A stretch of DNA of 64,000 nt. It comes from Grifola frondosa (lineage: Eukaryota; Basidiomycota; Agaricomycetes; Polyporales; Grifolaceae). The notes under the pieces are model-generated. The model was not told the origin of the DNA. It ran no database searches and saw only the letters and a program-made list of their open reading frames with translations. The stretch spans positions 496,001-560,000 of the forward strand of contig LUGG01000015.1 of the NCBI GenBank assembly GCA_001683735.1, in the 5' to 3' direction. This document shows positions 36,908 to 48,387 of the stretch, one piece after another; position 1 is the stretch's first letter, and each line of letters starts with the position of its first letter. Both the position numbers and the translations under genes were made by a program.

Positions 36908-39900
36908 TTACGTTCGCATTATAGGTACCACGTTCACTGCATTCGTGCTATAGACGATCATCTTGAACGAGGCTCGAATACCTGGGTTGTACGTAGATGG
37001 AATCGCAATGTATTTCCCAGGTTGCAACGTTATTCGTGGTGTGACAACACCGGATATCGCGTCGGAGTAGGGCCCCGAAGTCACGACGTGGGTGCCAAGG
37101 GCAGCGCTCCGGGTGGCATGGAAGAGAGTGATGTTCAGCGAGGTTGTAGATGATGGCTCGACTAGTTGGAGACGTATTCTAGATTCCGCAGAACATCTTG
37201 TGATTAACGAGTACAGTTAAACGTGAACAGGCAACGTACTGAATTTGGGTCGCTGTTGTAATTTTCAATTCATATGCAGGATTCGACGCGTATTTCTTGA
37301 AGCTAGGACTTCCGCCAGCGGTTTCAACAGCCCTACAGAGCGAATTCTGATCATGACTACAAACATCCAAGTATGATCACGTTTACCATGCACCACGAAT
37401 AACCTTAGTAAACATCCCAGCCCCTTCCTGCGGAATGGAGTTGACATCGAAGCGATGTGAACTATCGACATGGAGAGAGAACTGTCCTAGATGCCGAGGT
37501 TCAAAGGCTGATATGATCAGTGTGTAATCCCCCGCTGTTAATTGGTCTCAGCATACTCTGCAAAGACAATCATGGCATTCGAACGCACGAGCTAGGTCTT
37601 TCGCTGCATGGACGTATCCGTAAGAATATGGCCCGGATGTGACAGCAACATCATTGTGCCCCATCCTAGAAAGTTCGTGTGAAGGTCAAATGAAGTCACG
37701 AAGAAAACATCCTTACTCAGAGACCCGCTCTCCTTGAGACCAGACCAAGGTGATGTTCATGGGCACATGTCGATCGCCTCGAACCACGACAGAGGTCCGC
37801 GCCTTGGCACTTCTCCTTCCAGTTGTCGGACCTTGCATATCTGGAAGTATCCGCAAGTGATACTGAGGATTCAACATAAATGTCGGATAGGTGGGATTTC
37901 CACCGCCAGTCTTGCTCGTGAAGGCTCCTTCTAGCTGCAAAAGTATAGAAGGGAATCGTAGCTCCGACGCAATCGATTCACTCACCTCTTTCGAGTAAAG
38001 AGCTTTCCAAGAATCCTCGATCCATGACATTGTGTGATGAGAATAGACTGTCACGGTGAATCCGTTACAGTCAGAATCACCATCGTACGAAGCTATCATT
38101 GACAGCGAGCGGTTGAGACCAGAGAGGTGGGTCCTAATCTACGGAGTGTTGGCCTCAATTACTATGTGTTCGATCGAAAAGGCTCACGAGGATGTGTTTA
38201 CAATTGGTATACTCGCCCTGTAATATTGTCAATAGCGTGAAGGAATAAAGGTTAAAGGTTCGTAAACGCACCTTCAGCGATAGGGCATCCATGTTGGTGA
38301 CAAGATCGGCTTCGCCTCCATTATGAACCAAAAGTGAGATATACTCTGATTTCCTGCTAGTCTCAACAACATGTCGGGTGAGTTGTATCCAGACGTCATA
38401 CTCGGTTTGGTCAGTTTGTTCTATATTTGACTGAAGTCGAAGGTTGACATGGGAGGCTAGAAGAAGTCGTTAAGTCTAACAAGTGCTCGCACCACAAAGG
38501 TCATCTACTTACAATTATCGCCTTTCTTGATATCCTCTCGCTTCCACATGCTGCAAGGAATCTCAGAAAGGTGAGTGGCAAGAACTCAGGTAATATACTT
38601 ACCCATGGAAATGAAGCTGATGCTGAAATATTGCCGGGTCCCAGCTCAGGTATATACTATCAAATAAGTCGCAAACAGCATCCCATGATAAGTGGAAAGC
38701 TCCTAAGACAGATTTCCATCAGTAGACATTCGCAATATGCAAAGGTAGAGTCAACAAACGAGAATGCTGCGCTTCCATCTCTATGTTTGTCACATCCAGT
38801 CCATGCAGCCAGGGATCGAAAATGGTCAGGAGTCGCTCGCCTTCACGTTCTTTTAGCCCTGAAGACACGTGTATTAGCATCTGCAGGCCAAATGACTGCG
38901 AATGAAACTTGCCAATTACCGCATAACAGTGTGCAGGTATGAGATCTATCGGTGACCATTCGGGAGTGGCGACAGTCTCGCCGGTACCTACAGTAAGGAC
39001 GCAATATCCTAAATCGTGAGAGGGCTGTGAGGAGTTGTTACATTAGTAGCGCATAGTTCCCAAATTACCCTTGGTATAACCGTCCAATATCATGAGCCAT
39101 GTCTTCTCTCGCTGGAATCGAGGGCTAGGAATGTGTTAGTGGTAGAGGCTGAAGGCCCGAAGTGTACGTCACCTCCTAATCTCTATTTGTTCCGGAATCC
39201 ATCCCGCAAGAGCACTGAGGAATACGATATTTGTCAGCTTCAGCTTCGGATGATTGGAGTGCTCACTGAAGATCAATACTAGAATCGCTGCGGGAATATT
39301 TTCAGCACCGGCATACCAGAAATGCTGCATATACATACGATCCGGGGAAGTCATATCCTCCTGCAATCTTCATATACTGGCTTCTACGTGAGTACTAATC
39401 ACAGACGATGTGTCAGGACTCACGGCCTTTTCCAGGAGAGATGGCCAAAGCTGGTGTTTCGAACCCGTTGACATACACATCAAAGTTCCATCCGGATAGG
39501 TTGGTAATTTGTCGTCGATGACTACAACGGATGCTCCTCAAACAGATACTTAACTTTGGCAATGAAAACACATACGGATCTGCAGAACTAAAATGTGAGG
39601 ATTTCATGACTCCACAGAGCTCTAAAACTGAACTCACACGCCGGTAGGCTCCATTGAACAGGATTCGACACTCATATATCCCAGTTTCAGAATGGCATGG
39701 GACCCCGCTGGAATCTTGCGGATACAGACAGGAAATACCAATCTATAACGTTCATGCGCGATAAATGATGGGAAAAATAACGAGCACCGTAAGAAATTAA
39801 TTACCTTTGAGTTGAATCGGAGATGGTGATCCGCGCACACTGCGACAGAGCCGCAGAGTGAACAGTCCGAGACGATGTGTTGGACTACATCTTTGGTAAC

Positions 39901-40577
39901 AACGACGGAGCGTCTGTGTAAATGATATACTTGGTCTGAGGAAGTCTCCGCCAGGCTGCTGCATTCTTGACCTGGTCTGCGGATAATGGTGGTTGCCTAC
40001 AAAAGTTGAAAATTGGGTCCAAAGAGGTCTGCGAAATGACATACGCTGTTGAAGAGATGTCATGGGAACGCTCGTCCCACATGGGGAAGTGGTTCTTGTT
40101 CACGATGGAGGACTTTTGCAGCACAAATAGTTGCTCCTCTGCCCGAGAAGTAAGCGCTAGAGCATGGTAAGCTAGCCATATTTTACTTACGCTCTGAGAA
40201 AGCATTCTTGGCAACGGGGACCAAGTCCTGTTTGACGACCTTGATCTTCTCTGCACGTTCTAAGGCTTTACCTGCCTGAGTTTTGCACGTCGCACGCAGC
40301 TTGCTATTGGGACATGTGCGACTCAGGTGAAGGAAATCTTCCGCTGCTTTGACATATAATCGAAATGCCTGATTGAAATCTTTTTCCAATTCTGCTTTGG
40401 CTGCCTTGGAATATTTGGCCTGTGGGTATGGATTAGAATTGGACTATTTACTGTTGACAGGTTTGGGCTCGCCTCCGCTTCCTGGATTGTGACTTCCATT
40501 TGCCTTCTTGACAATCTGGGATTGGAATTTAGACATGTTCTTAGAAATGGAACCTCTCTCACCATAGCATTCGGGTA
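36908..40577 (-). CDS. Calpain-like cysteine protease of the pH-response pathway (Rim13/PalB type)
   Basis: An N-terminal MIT domain (AKYSKAAKAELEKDFNQAF, YVKAAEDFLHLSR) comes first. The calpain core follows: the Cys box IVSDCSLCGSVAVCADHHLRF (about 39800-39890), VIDDKLPTYPDGTLM, SLLEKAYMKIAGGYDFPGS, GWIPEQIEI and the His box LIPAHCYAVIG (about 38920-38955). C2-like beta domains come last, with GDYTLIISAFEPRHLGQFSL and the end YSTNAVNVVPIMRT. In PalB/Rim13 this protease works with ESCRT-III to cut the PacC/Rim101 transcription factor at alkaline pH. The usual catalytic Asn of the NPW box reads Asp here (IFDPW, about 38830). The first exons are uncertain; the start may be the ATG at about 40577 or one near 40534. 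At least ten introns are present. The tail abuts the RIT1 stop. Confidence 0.8.
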
Positions 40578-41249
40578 AATTCCCGGGCTTTGGACCGTAC
40601 GAGACCGGAGTCGATGATTAAAACTAGTGCGTGGAACGGCTTGTTGACTCCCTGCCCGATGAAGCTACGTCTGAAAGAGCTCAAATAAGCCCTCACTACA
40701 CCTGTGACTTATATAACAGAACGGTTCTCAAAGAAAGGAGGCGGATAGCCGCATGTTTGACAGAAATCATTTTTGGCGCTAAAAGCCGTGTAAAAGCCGC
40801 ACAGAGTCTTCGAGGTCCTGACCTCGTCAACTTCGCGCACTTGCCGTTGCGCACCGCGACGTCCCTCACTTTCCTTGTTCTCTCAACTTCATGGAAAGTA
40901 GCCAGTTCGACGTCGTCGCCAGCAACAAGGGATAGAAACTTTGTCAATGTCTCTACCATTCACCTCTGAGCTATCTTGATCTGCCGCTCGGTTGAATTTT
41001 CTGTGTTGGGTTCTACTTGGGTTCTACAGAACTCCCTTTTTCTATTCCTCGATTATTTTCTATACTCTCCTGCTGCTGTCTGTTTATCACGTTGCTTTGA
41101 TATCAGCCACAATTGAGCCACACAATGACTTCTTGTGTGCATCAACATCGCCACTGGGAGCTATTGTGCGGTGCCATTGTTCTCCCAGAAGTGACAACAA
41201 AACTGTTATCCATATCTTGCTTCTTCTTTCCGCATCTCGTTCTTTCTCC
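40578..41249. other. Divergent intergenic region with a pyrimidine-rich leader
   Basis: This carries the promoters of the calpain (minus) and LRR (plus) genes. The stretch 41020-41245 is rich in T and C (TTCTTCTTTC, CTTTCTCC). An in-frame ATG at 40992 extends the LRR protein upstream, but I prefer the ATG at 41250. Confidence 0.5.
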
Positions 41250-43003
41250 ATGGCTTGTCAACTATCATCATCCGGCAGTGGGGTCTCTTGCGAGCACAGT
41301 TCTAAACCAAGAGAGCCTCTATCTATCACTGTACCTTCTCCTCACCTCGAGGTGGAGCACTCAAGATTTTCACCAGAATCCCCTACTGCACCATCCAGAT
41401 CTCGCTCTGCTCGGACGGATTCTACAGCTGTTCAGAGAGACGTTGAGGCTGCTATGTCTGGTCCTCGACCACCACCACGTTTTCGAGATCGCCTGTCAAG
41501 GCGTTTCTTCGACATGCGGATGATGCGACGATTTCGAGAGCCCGACATCGTTCCTATCCAGCCGGCGCGCCTTCCGTCGTGGTCACCGCTGCACATAGAG
41601 AAGCGCCAACATTGTTGCGAACACTGCCCTTCGCTCCTCGACAAGAAACGGAAGAGGAAGAAGAAGCAGCGAGACCGAACCCTGGTCGCCATTTTGGTCA
41701 TCCTATTATTTTGCTTACTAGGAAACACTGTGTTCTTAGATGTGCACACATTGAGGTCGACAGTGGCTCCCCCATCAGACGAGGCCGTCACAAACACATC
41801 CACCAGCGTGTCTTCTTCCGCGCTCTCCGCACAAGCGCAGCAATGTCTATCGCAGTACATTATCAACGCGCCTTCCGATCCCGCTTCCTACCCATGCTCG
41901 ACATGTTACTCTGTTTTGCAAGCCGTGCCGTCAAATTTCTCAGATGGGAATCCTCAAGACCCGCAGCAAATCGAGAATGCAATCCAGTTCTGTGGCTTGC
42001 GCAGTATATTCGACATCGCAAGTACGAGCGGGCAGGCAGGGCTGTCGACTGGTGGTGGGTGAAAGATGTGCGTTTCTGTGTCTGGAGCGGGGTGTCGTGC
42101 GATGGTGCCGGACGAGTGTCGTCGTTGTACGTATGGCCTATTGTTGAAACCCCAATTGTCGTCCTGAAATTTTATCCTGTCGCAGGGAGCTCACTTTCCC
42201 GAGCGTGCCAGCGACATTTCCAGAGGAAATTGGTGGTCTCACGGGGATGCAGAGCTTGCAGGTGATCGGTGACACGAACGTACCAGGTAGGGTCTACAGT
42301 ATCTCCAACGCTGTTCGAGACTAATGGTCCTACAGCTGGCGCATTGCCATCGTCTTTTATCTCCTTGACTTCGTTGTCCACACTTCACTTGGAGTCCACT
42401 GCGATCTCCGCCCTTCCAGACTCGCTATTCTCTTCTCTGAACAAGGTGGCAACGTTGACTCTGGTGCGGAACACGCAGATGGGCGCGGCCCTGCCATCGA
42501 GCTTGAGCGGACTATCTCTCCAGAACTTGTAAGCGTATACATTGTACTCTATTGTTCCTGGCGCTTATCCTACATAATAGGGTTGTCAATAACCAGCCGC
42601 TCGATAACCCGCTGCAAACGCTGGCCTCGAGCGCCTCCCTCCAACCCTCAATGAAGCTCATGTAAGTCCGCCGTTCGTGCAGCCGCTTCTCCACGCACTA
42701 ACTCCATATGGCGTTCGCAGCGATCTTTCCTCCACGTCTCTTAATGGGACAATCCCATCGACGATCTCCGCGTTCTCTGCGCTCACAGAGTTACACCTAG
42801 ACGATAACAACCTGAGCGCGCCGCTTCCCTCCGCATTTCCTCCGGGGCTGCAGGCGCTGACGCTGACGAACAACACGGGTCTAGCGGGGAGCGTGGCGCA
42901 GTCGAGTGCGCTCTGTACGCTGGCTGCATTGAAGGACTGTGACCTGCGCGGGTCGGGGCTCACTAGTCCTTCTGGTGGATGTGGTGTGTGTCAGTTCAAG
43001 TAA
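41250..43003 (+). CDS. Single-pass membrane protein with extracellular leucine-rich repeats
   Basis: The start at 41250 gives MACQLSSSGSGVSCEHSS, a Ser/Pro/Arg-rich cytoplasmic N-terminus with a CCEHC cluster and a KKRKRKKKQRDR basic block. A TM helix follows (LVAILVILLFCLLGNTVFL, about residue 150), making a type II membrane protein. The outer part has Cys pairs (YPCSTCYSV), VKDVRFCVWSGVSCDGAGRV as in plant-type LRR N-caps, and then LRRs (LTSLSTLHLESTAISALPDS, LIDLSSTSLNGTIPSTI, LTELHLDDNNLSAPLPSAF). Introns lie at about 42127-42186, 42286-42333, 42530-42581 and 42663-42719. The stop is at 43001-43003. The frame shifts in the GGTGGTGGG repeat near 42055. A role in cell-surface recognition is only inference. 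Agaricomycetes carry many such proteins. Confidence 0.65.
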
Positions 43004-43503
43004 TCGCGCGTTTCGCTTTCGTTCTTCGTATACTGCTTTTGTTGGACTTTGAATTGTGATGAACCGAATGACGCTCGACGATCAATTTGTACCTGACGAC
43101 CATTGACAATTCTTGTAGCAAGTAGCTTTCGGACATGCGTCTCGGCTTAGAATCATGGTATGAGAGGATGGACCCTGCTAGTAGTCTCCTTTCTGTGTAC
43201 CGAATTCGCTTGATAGTTCACGACTGATTCGAAATGTGCTGTGTGTCCGTACAGTAATCATGTTCTTACGTGTGGTGTTTATACAGTACCGCTGGACGCT
43301 GCTAATTAAATCACCGAATATATACAGTCCTTTTTACGCATCCCACTCGGCACGCCGGAGTGCACCACGAAATCGTGATGTAGCATTTACATGTGTTGTA
43401 CATTTTTAAAGATACAACCTCTTTGTGGGTCTGGAACGTCCAAAAGAGTCCCGACGACTTATGCCTTCGTATGTGGGTCCGAACTCGTATACAGATCACG
43501 AAA
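43004..43503. other. Intergenic region
   Basis: This is the 3' region of the LRR gene. No feature is seen. Confidence 0.5.
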
Positions 43504-43938
43504 ATGCCTCGCACTCGCCGCACTAAGAAGACCCATGTAGCTGGTAGTAATAAAGACAGCGCTGTCAAGACGCGAAGGCTACGGCCCTCAACTCCACAAC
43601 CTCGAACCAAGAGGACATCCAATTTAGCTCGTCAGGCCGCAGATCCTCTTCACCTCGACGAGGTTCTGGGATACCGGGGGAGGGTTTCGGCGGCTCACGC
43701 TCCGTGGCTGCGTATTCTGGCTGGACCTGGAGTATGCACTGTAAAAAACCGGGTGTCAGATCGTGTTGTGCCAAAATATCACGACCTACTCATGTCCCAT
43801 AGCACTACATCAACTGTTGCCGTGGAAGACCTATCGAAAATATCTGGAAACGAAGTGGAGCCTCCTGCACGATCTGCAACAGTCGACTATATTCTCGATT
43901 TCGATATTAGAGGCATGATCGTCTCCCGGCTGCAATGA
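43504..43938 (+). CDS. Small hypothetical protein, basic N-terminus
   Basis: An open frame of about 144 residues starts at the internal ATG at 43504 (MPRTRRTKKTHVAG); the frame itself is open further upstream from 43393. The first 45 residues are very rich in Arg, Lys and Thr, like a nuclear or nucleic-acid-binding tail. The rest shows no family signature. No introns are evident. It may be a real fungal orphan or chance; nothing in its neighbourhood decides this. Confidence 0.3.
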   Translation: MPRTRRTKKTHVAGSNKDSAVKTRRLRPSTPQPRTKRTSNLARQAADPLHLDEVLGYRGRVSAAHAPWLRILAGPGVCTVKNRVSDRVVPKYHDLLMSHSTTSTVAVEDLSKISGNEVEPPARSATVDYILDFDIRGMIVSRLQ

Positions 43939-44866
43939 TTGGATGCCTTCAGGAGATGTGTGACTTGACCACGATTCGAGATGTCTCCTGGGAGAAGCCT
44001 ACATAATCAGTTCAAGTTGGGCATCAGAAAAGATGTTATGGAGCACAGCCGATCCTTTGTTGAATTGGCTCGCAGGTTGTCAGCGACATAGTACACCGAC
44101 ACTGATGACATGGGTGCGCTAAGCGGCTAGACTTTCTTTGAAATAGCCGTTGACAGCGCGAGGGAAAGAGAGAGAGAAGGGACTGCAAGGCAATGATCTG
44201 TCCCCTCCGGCCTCGTAAAGTGAGCTTATATGTACACATCCCGACCAACCTGCCACTGCCACTGACAATGGAACAAGGGCCTATGAATCTGAATGGGATA
44301 CAGCAAAAAAGAAAAGAAAGGACATCGCATTCAAAGACATCTTTCGGCAGTAAAACAAAGAGCATTCTGCTGGCCTGTACCGATACATTGAATGTGGAAT
44401 GGGAGGCCCGACATTGCTGAATGGACAAAGGGTGCAGATCTGTCTGAGATCAGAAGATGCTAGCGTTAGATAGCCCAATTGATATTTCGTTCATTGAAAT
44501 ATACGATACGTACCTTTCTCCTGAAGTGAACACACGATAGTATAGACAGTGACAGACTACAATCTTTGTTGAGGAAAATGGGAATATCCACGTCTAATGC
44601 CAGATTGCTTTGCCTGAGAATGAAGACCTGCGAGTCTTTCACCTAATGTCGCCGATCCTCGTAATCAGACTTTTGTTCCTTTGTGTCGAAGCACATGATC
44701 AGACGGCGAGTTTTGGGGCGATAAAACTTACTCCTAGGGTGTAATGCATGGACCCAATGCGCTGGAGGTATGAATATATAGAAGAGGAGGAAGTCAACAT
44801 TGAACAGAAGAAGTGCGGACAAGCTGTAAATTATAAGGTATTTCAACGAGAACCTGCTCACACCAA
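43939..44866. other. Intergenic region
   Basis: About 930 bp with no coding region I can support. It includes the 3' side of the clathrin light chain gene. Confidence 0.5.
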
Positions 44867-45881
44867 CTAGTAGCCCGCAGCTCCAGGCGCCGCATCGCCT
44901 TCCCGCTTCAGCCGCAGGAGCACCTCCTTGAACCGAGAGAGATCTGTAGTGCCTGCACCCGTCCTCGCGATGGTCTTGCTTTGGGAATTTTGCAACTCGA
45001 CAATGTCGCAAATGCGCTGCCATGTAGTTCCCGTGGAAAGGGAGTCTGAGAGATCGGTAAGGAACTTCTCCTCGTGCTCTCTGTGAGTACGACGTCAATG
45101 AAGGAATACATCCGAGACCAGGCACGGGGTATGCGCACTTGTTCTCCCGAATGTTCTTCTCCTTCTTGTGTGAATACTCTTCATAGAATTGATCTATTGC
45201 TCGCTCAGCCTTTGCGACAGTCTCTTCCCTCTTAGCCTTGGAGGCTTCGTCACGGGCCTTGATCTCAGCGGCCTGCTTCTCCCGCCAATCCCTATTGTAA
45301 CAAGGGTAAATCAGTCAGAACACGCGCATATAGTATGCCACAAAAAGCATACTTGATAACCTGAGGCTCATCCTCCTCTAATGTCTGGCTCAGAATGGGC
45401 GTTGACGAGTATGCGGAAGGCTGAGGCTGAGGTGCAAACGTAGGCGTAGCTCCGAATGATGGCTGGGAAAGCGGCGGAAGCATTGGTTGCTGTACATAGT
45501 GGGCGGGAGATAAGCAATGGTTAACCTCACGCACTACACATATGCTGCGGCCGCACTCACCACAGGCACGTCTATGTCAGGGAACTCGCTCTCGAACTTC
45601 TCGATCTCGTCATCCCCCGTAACTTTCACCTCTGTCGCACGCTGCCTCGGAGGGCTCCCAAAGTTGTCGAAAGAGAAGCCTCCACTGCTCGTGACGGGCG
45701 CGGCAACTGCGGGTGCGGGGATGGGGATGTCGCTGGAGCCATCGAGAGAGATGTCGGGGAAGGCGGAGGCCGCGCGGTCGAAGTCGAGGTCGCCGTCAGC
45801 AGTCGCAAATGTGCCGCCTGTGGGAGTTCCGGTGAATTCCTCCCCAAGGAGTTCGCTTTCGCGTGCAAGAAAGTCGGTCAT
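44867..45881 (-). CDS. Clathrin light chain
   Basis: Four exons (45881-45561, 45489-45353, 45291-45139, 45080-44867) join in frame to 274 residues. The N-terminal third has the consensus region of light chains (SEFPDID near residue 100), preceded by Asp/Ser/Pro-rich sequence. The middle is Pro/Gln-rich. The second half is a long helix that binds the heavy chain hub (VIKDWREKQAAEIKARDEAS, KAKREETVAKAERAIDQFYE). The C-terminus has WQRICDIVELQNSQSK and SRFKEVLLRLKREG, as in fungal Clc1. It coats endocytic and Golgi vesicles as part of the clathrin triskelion. The start is the first ATG in frame and no correction is needed. Confidence 0.9.
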
Positions 45882-46102
45882 GGTTGATTGCTGTCAGCTA
45901 CAGCGAGTACGCTGCGTGGAATTATTATCGAAGTATTGCGAGTTATGTCTATATTAGAACTAAATAGTAGATTATTTATTTGCTCGTTTTGGGGAGCTAA
46001 TGGTTCCATACGTGGAAGAATGTATTTCATAACTCTCCTAGGTTTCGATTATAAGTACATCAGACCTGTGCGTCTGGCTCTCATCCCATAACCTTCTACG
46101 CA

Positions 46103-47663
46103 ATGGCTGATACCCCCGCCTTCACAGAAGCTTGGCTGCCAGGCTATGATGGCCTCCAGTTCCATACCCGCACATACCAAGCTGCCACTCCTAAAGCCGT
46201 GCTCCTCTTCGTGCATGGCTTCGCAGAACATGTCGGACGCTACGATCACGTCTTACCTACCTGGAAGGACCGCGGAGTCACACTGTTTACTTATGATCAA
46301 CGAGGGTTTGGCCGGACAGCTTTAGACAAAAGCAAGAGCAAGGAAAGCGCCTACGGCAAGACGAGCTGGCGCGACCAGCTCAGTGACATCGAGTGGTGGC
46401 TCAAACACTTGAGGACGGAACACCCCACACTTCCGCTATTTCTGATGGGACATTCTATGGTACGTATCTTCGATGAAGTGATTGGTCACCGGTGTCTCTA
46501 ACTGCACGCGCTGTAGGGCGGCGGGTTAGTCTTGGCTTTCCCGACGCGCATATATACGCCGCCTTCTAAAGAGACGGTGGCTATGCTATCTGGCGTAATT
46601 TCGTCGAGCCCACTCATACATCAAACCTTCCCAGCTTCGAAGGCACTCCGCTTCCTCGGCGGGAAGGCGGGGGCGTGGCTTCCCTATATGACAATTTCAG
46701 CGCCGGTTGCCATTGAGGTGCGTGTCTTCCCTTTGATATATATTTTGCATATATCACTCATCATAATCGGCTTCTAGGACCTTTCACATGATCCAGCTGC
46801 AAATGAGGCCAATGCGAAAGACCCCTTGATCATTCAGAAAGGCTCGCTTCGAGGCTTGGATGATATGTTGAGCGGTGTATGTTTTGCATGCCATTATCCT
46901 GCGGCACTCTCTCAAGGTTTACCCACACAGGGAGAGAAATTGCTGCAGAAGGACTTTCAACACTGGCCAAAGAAGCTTCCGGTAAGCACCCAAAACCTCG
47001 CCTTAGATCGCCACATGACTGGAAGGGTAGCTTCTCCTTGTCCATGGTACGGGAGACAGGGTAAATATCTGCCGCTGTGATCGAAGGTATAGACAGATGA
47101 GCGTTGATCCAAAATTTTGCAGATCACATCCCCGAAGGCCTCAGAGGAATTCATTCACAAGATTGATGCTGAAGACAAACAACTTTCTTTATACCCGGTA
47201 GGGATAATTAACATGATTTTTCCGGGCATCAGCACTTCCATGATGCAAGCTATCTCATATTGAGCATTACGTCTGCGATGGTCGAACTATTGTGAACAGT
47301 GGATACAAAGCTCAGCCTCACTCTAGCAATAGACATGTGGGCGGAGCTTTGTATCACTTGCAGTTGAGCTCATGGAGGAACACCATTTATTGACGACTCG
47401 GAGACTTGTTTGATATGTGTGTACTGATACATCCATTTGTCCAGGATGGTTTTCATGAACTAGTTCAAGAGCCGAATGGTGTCAAAGAGAAATATGTGGA
47501 CGAGTGCATCTCTTGGGTGTTGGCGCACTTACCACAATCGGAGGCTGGTGAGCAGATGAGCACGCCGCTACCGCCAGCACAGCACCGAAGTTATAATTGT
47601 GATTGTTTCTTATGCCTTTTTGTAAGTCCTCGTCGTGTTTCTATTGTGTTCGTATACGTGTAA
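46103..47663 (+). CDS. Monoacylglycerol lipase (Yju3/MGLL-type alpha/beta hydrolase)
   Basis: Seven exons (46103-46459, 46517-46717, 46778-46876, 46931-46981, 47031-47060, 47123-47197, 47445-47663) join in frame to 343 residues. HGFAEHVGRYDHVLP carries the oxyanion HG. The elbow GHSMGGG, built across intron 1, holds the nucleophile Ser. The Asp lies in HGTGDRITSPKASEEF and the His in DGFHELVQEP. This set is typical of monoacylglycerol lipases, which release fatty acid and glycerol at lipid droplets and membranes. The last intron is unusually long (247 bp) and contains a hairpin. The tail after SEAGEQM is not conserved and could be altered by one more intron near 47620. It is divergent from clathrin light chain, with about 220 bp between starts. 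Confidence 0.85.
47302..47355. repeat. Perfect 12-bp inverted repeat within an intron
   Basis: GATACAAAGCTC at 47302-47313 and its exact reverse complement at 47344-47355 enclose a 30-nt loop. They lie in the only long intron (247 bp) of the monoacylglycerol lipase gene. It could be the core of a small inserted element. Confidence 0.8.
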
Positions 47664-48387
47664 GGCACGAACAATTGTGTTAGAAATTTCCTTCAATTTG
47701 ATGTGTTTATAGCTGTTTATAAACATTAATAGCTCAAGCTTCTCCGTCTCCATGGTTTCCTGTCACTGCGAGTACACGCATCGGCTCAACGCGTGCAGCG
47801 CCGTGCAGCATGCATGAGCTGTGATCGGTTGATATAGTCACTGATGTCGGCATAGAACAACAGCGCGCATTTTCTACCGAAACATTCTGTGGCCGTAGAA
47901 AGCTTCCTGGTTTCGTCTGTTTTGTAAGAACTAAGCAGAAGTTTGTGGGCTGTGAAATACGAAAATCATCTCCGTTTGAAGAAGCGGAAGCGGCTATTGA
48001 TGGGGGTGGTCCGTGCACTAATTAGCAGGCGTGGGAAGCGGTTGAGTAGAGATAGTGGACGGCTGATGGGAGCGCATATTGAGGCTCCCCGCCTTGTTCT
48101 GTTCCTCTTCTTCTCGTTTTCCGCTGTCGCCCTTCCTGCGTCTTCTTCCTTCGTGGGTGGGCAGTCGTGAATTCAAGAGATTTTCCTTTAAATACTATCT
48201 ATACATCCGCACCCACCGCCCTCTTTTTTGTGCGTGTCATTTTTTCACCCACCACACTCCACCACGCTCTTTTGCTAGAGTCCTCGCTTTCGCGCACCCC
48301 CACGCTCTCTAACTTTTCTTCACCCTCCGTTTCGCCGTTACCTACCTCATCCATCCATTTGTCCGTATCCCCCACCGTCATCGCATC
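47664..48387 (+). promoter_or_regulatory. Upstream region and pyrimidine-rich leader of the RRM gene
   Basis: A TTTAAATACT box lies near 48187. From about 48215 to 48385 the plus strand is strongly C/T-rich (CCCTCTTTTTTG, CACCCACCACACTCC, TTTTCTTCACCCTCC). Such leaders are common at active fungal promoters. Part of the region also serves as the 3' side of the lipase gene. Confidence 0.5.

Noticed and set aside
40992..41249. In-frame ATG 258 bp upstream of the LRR gene start
   Set aside because: The added residues are hydrophobic and low in complexity. The stretch is pyrimidine-rich like a leader, and the LRR protein already has its own TM segment.
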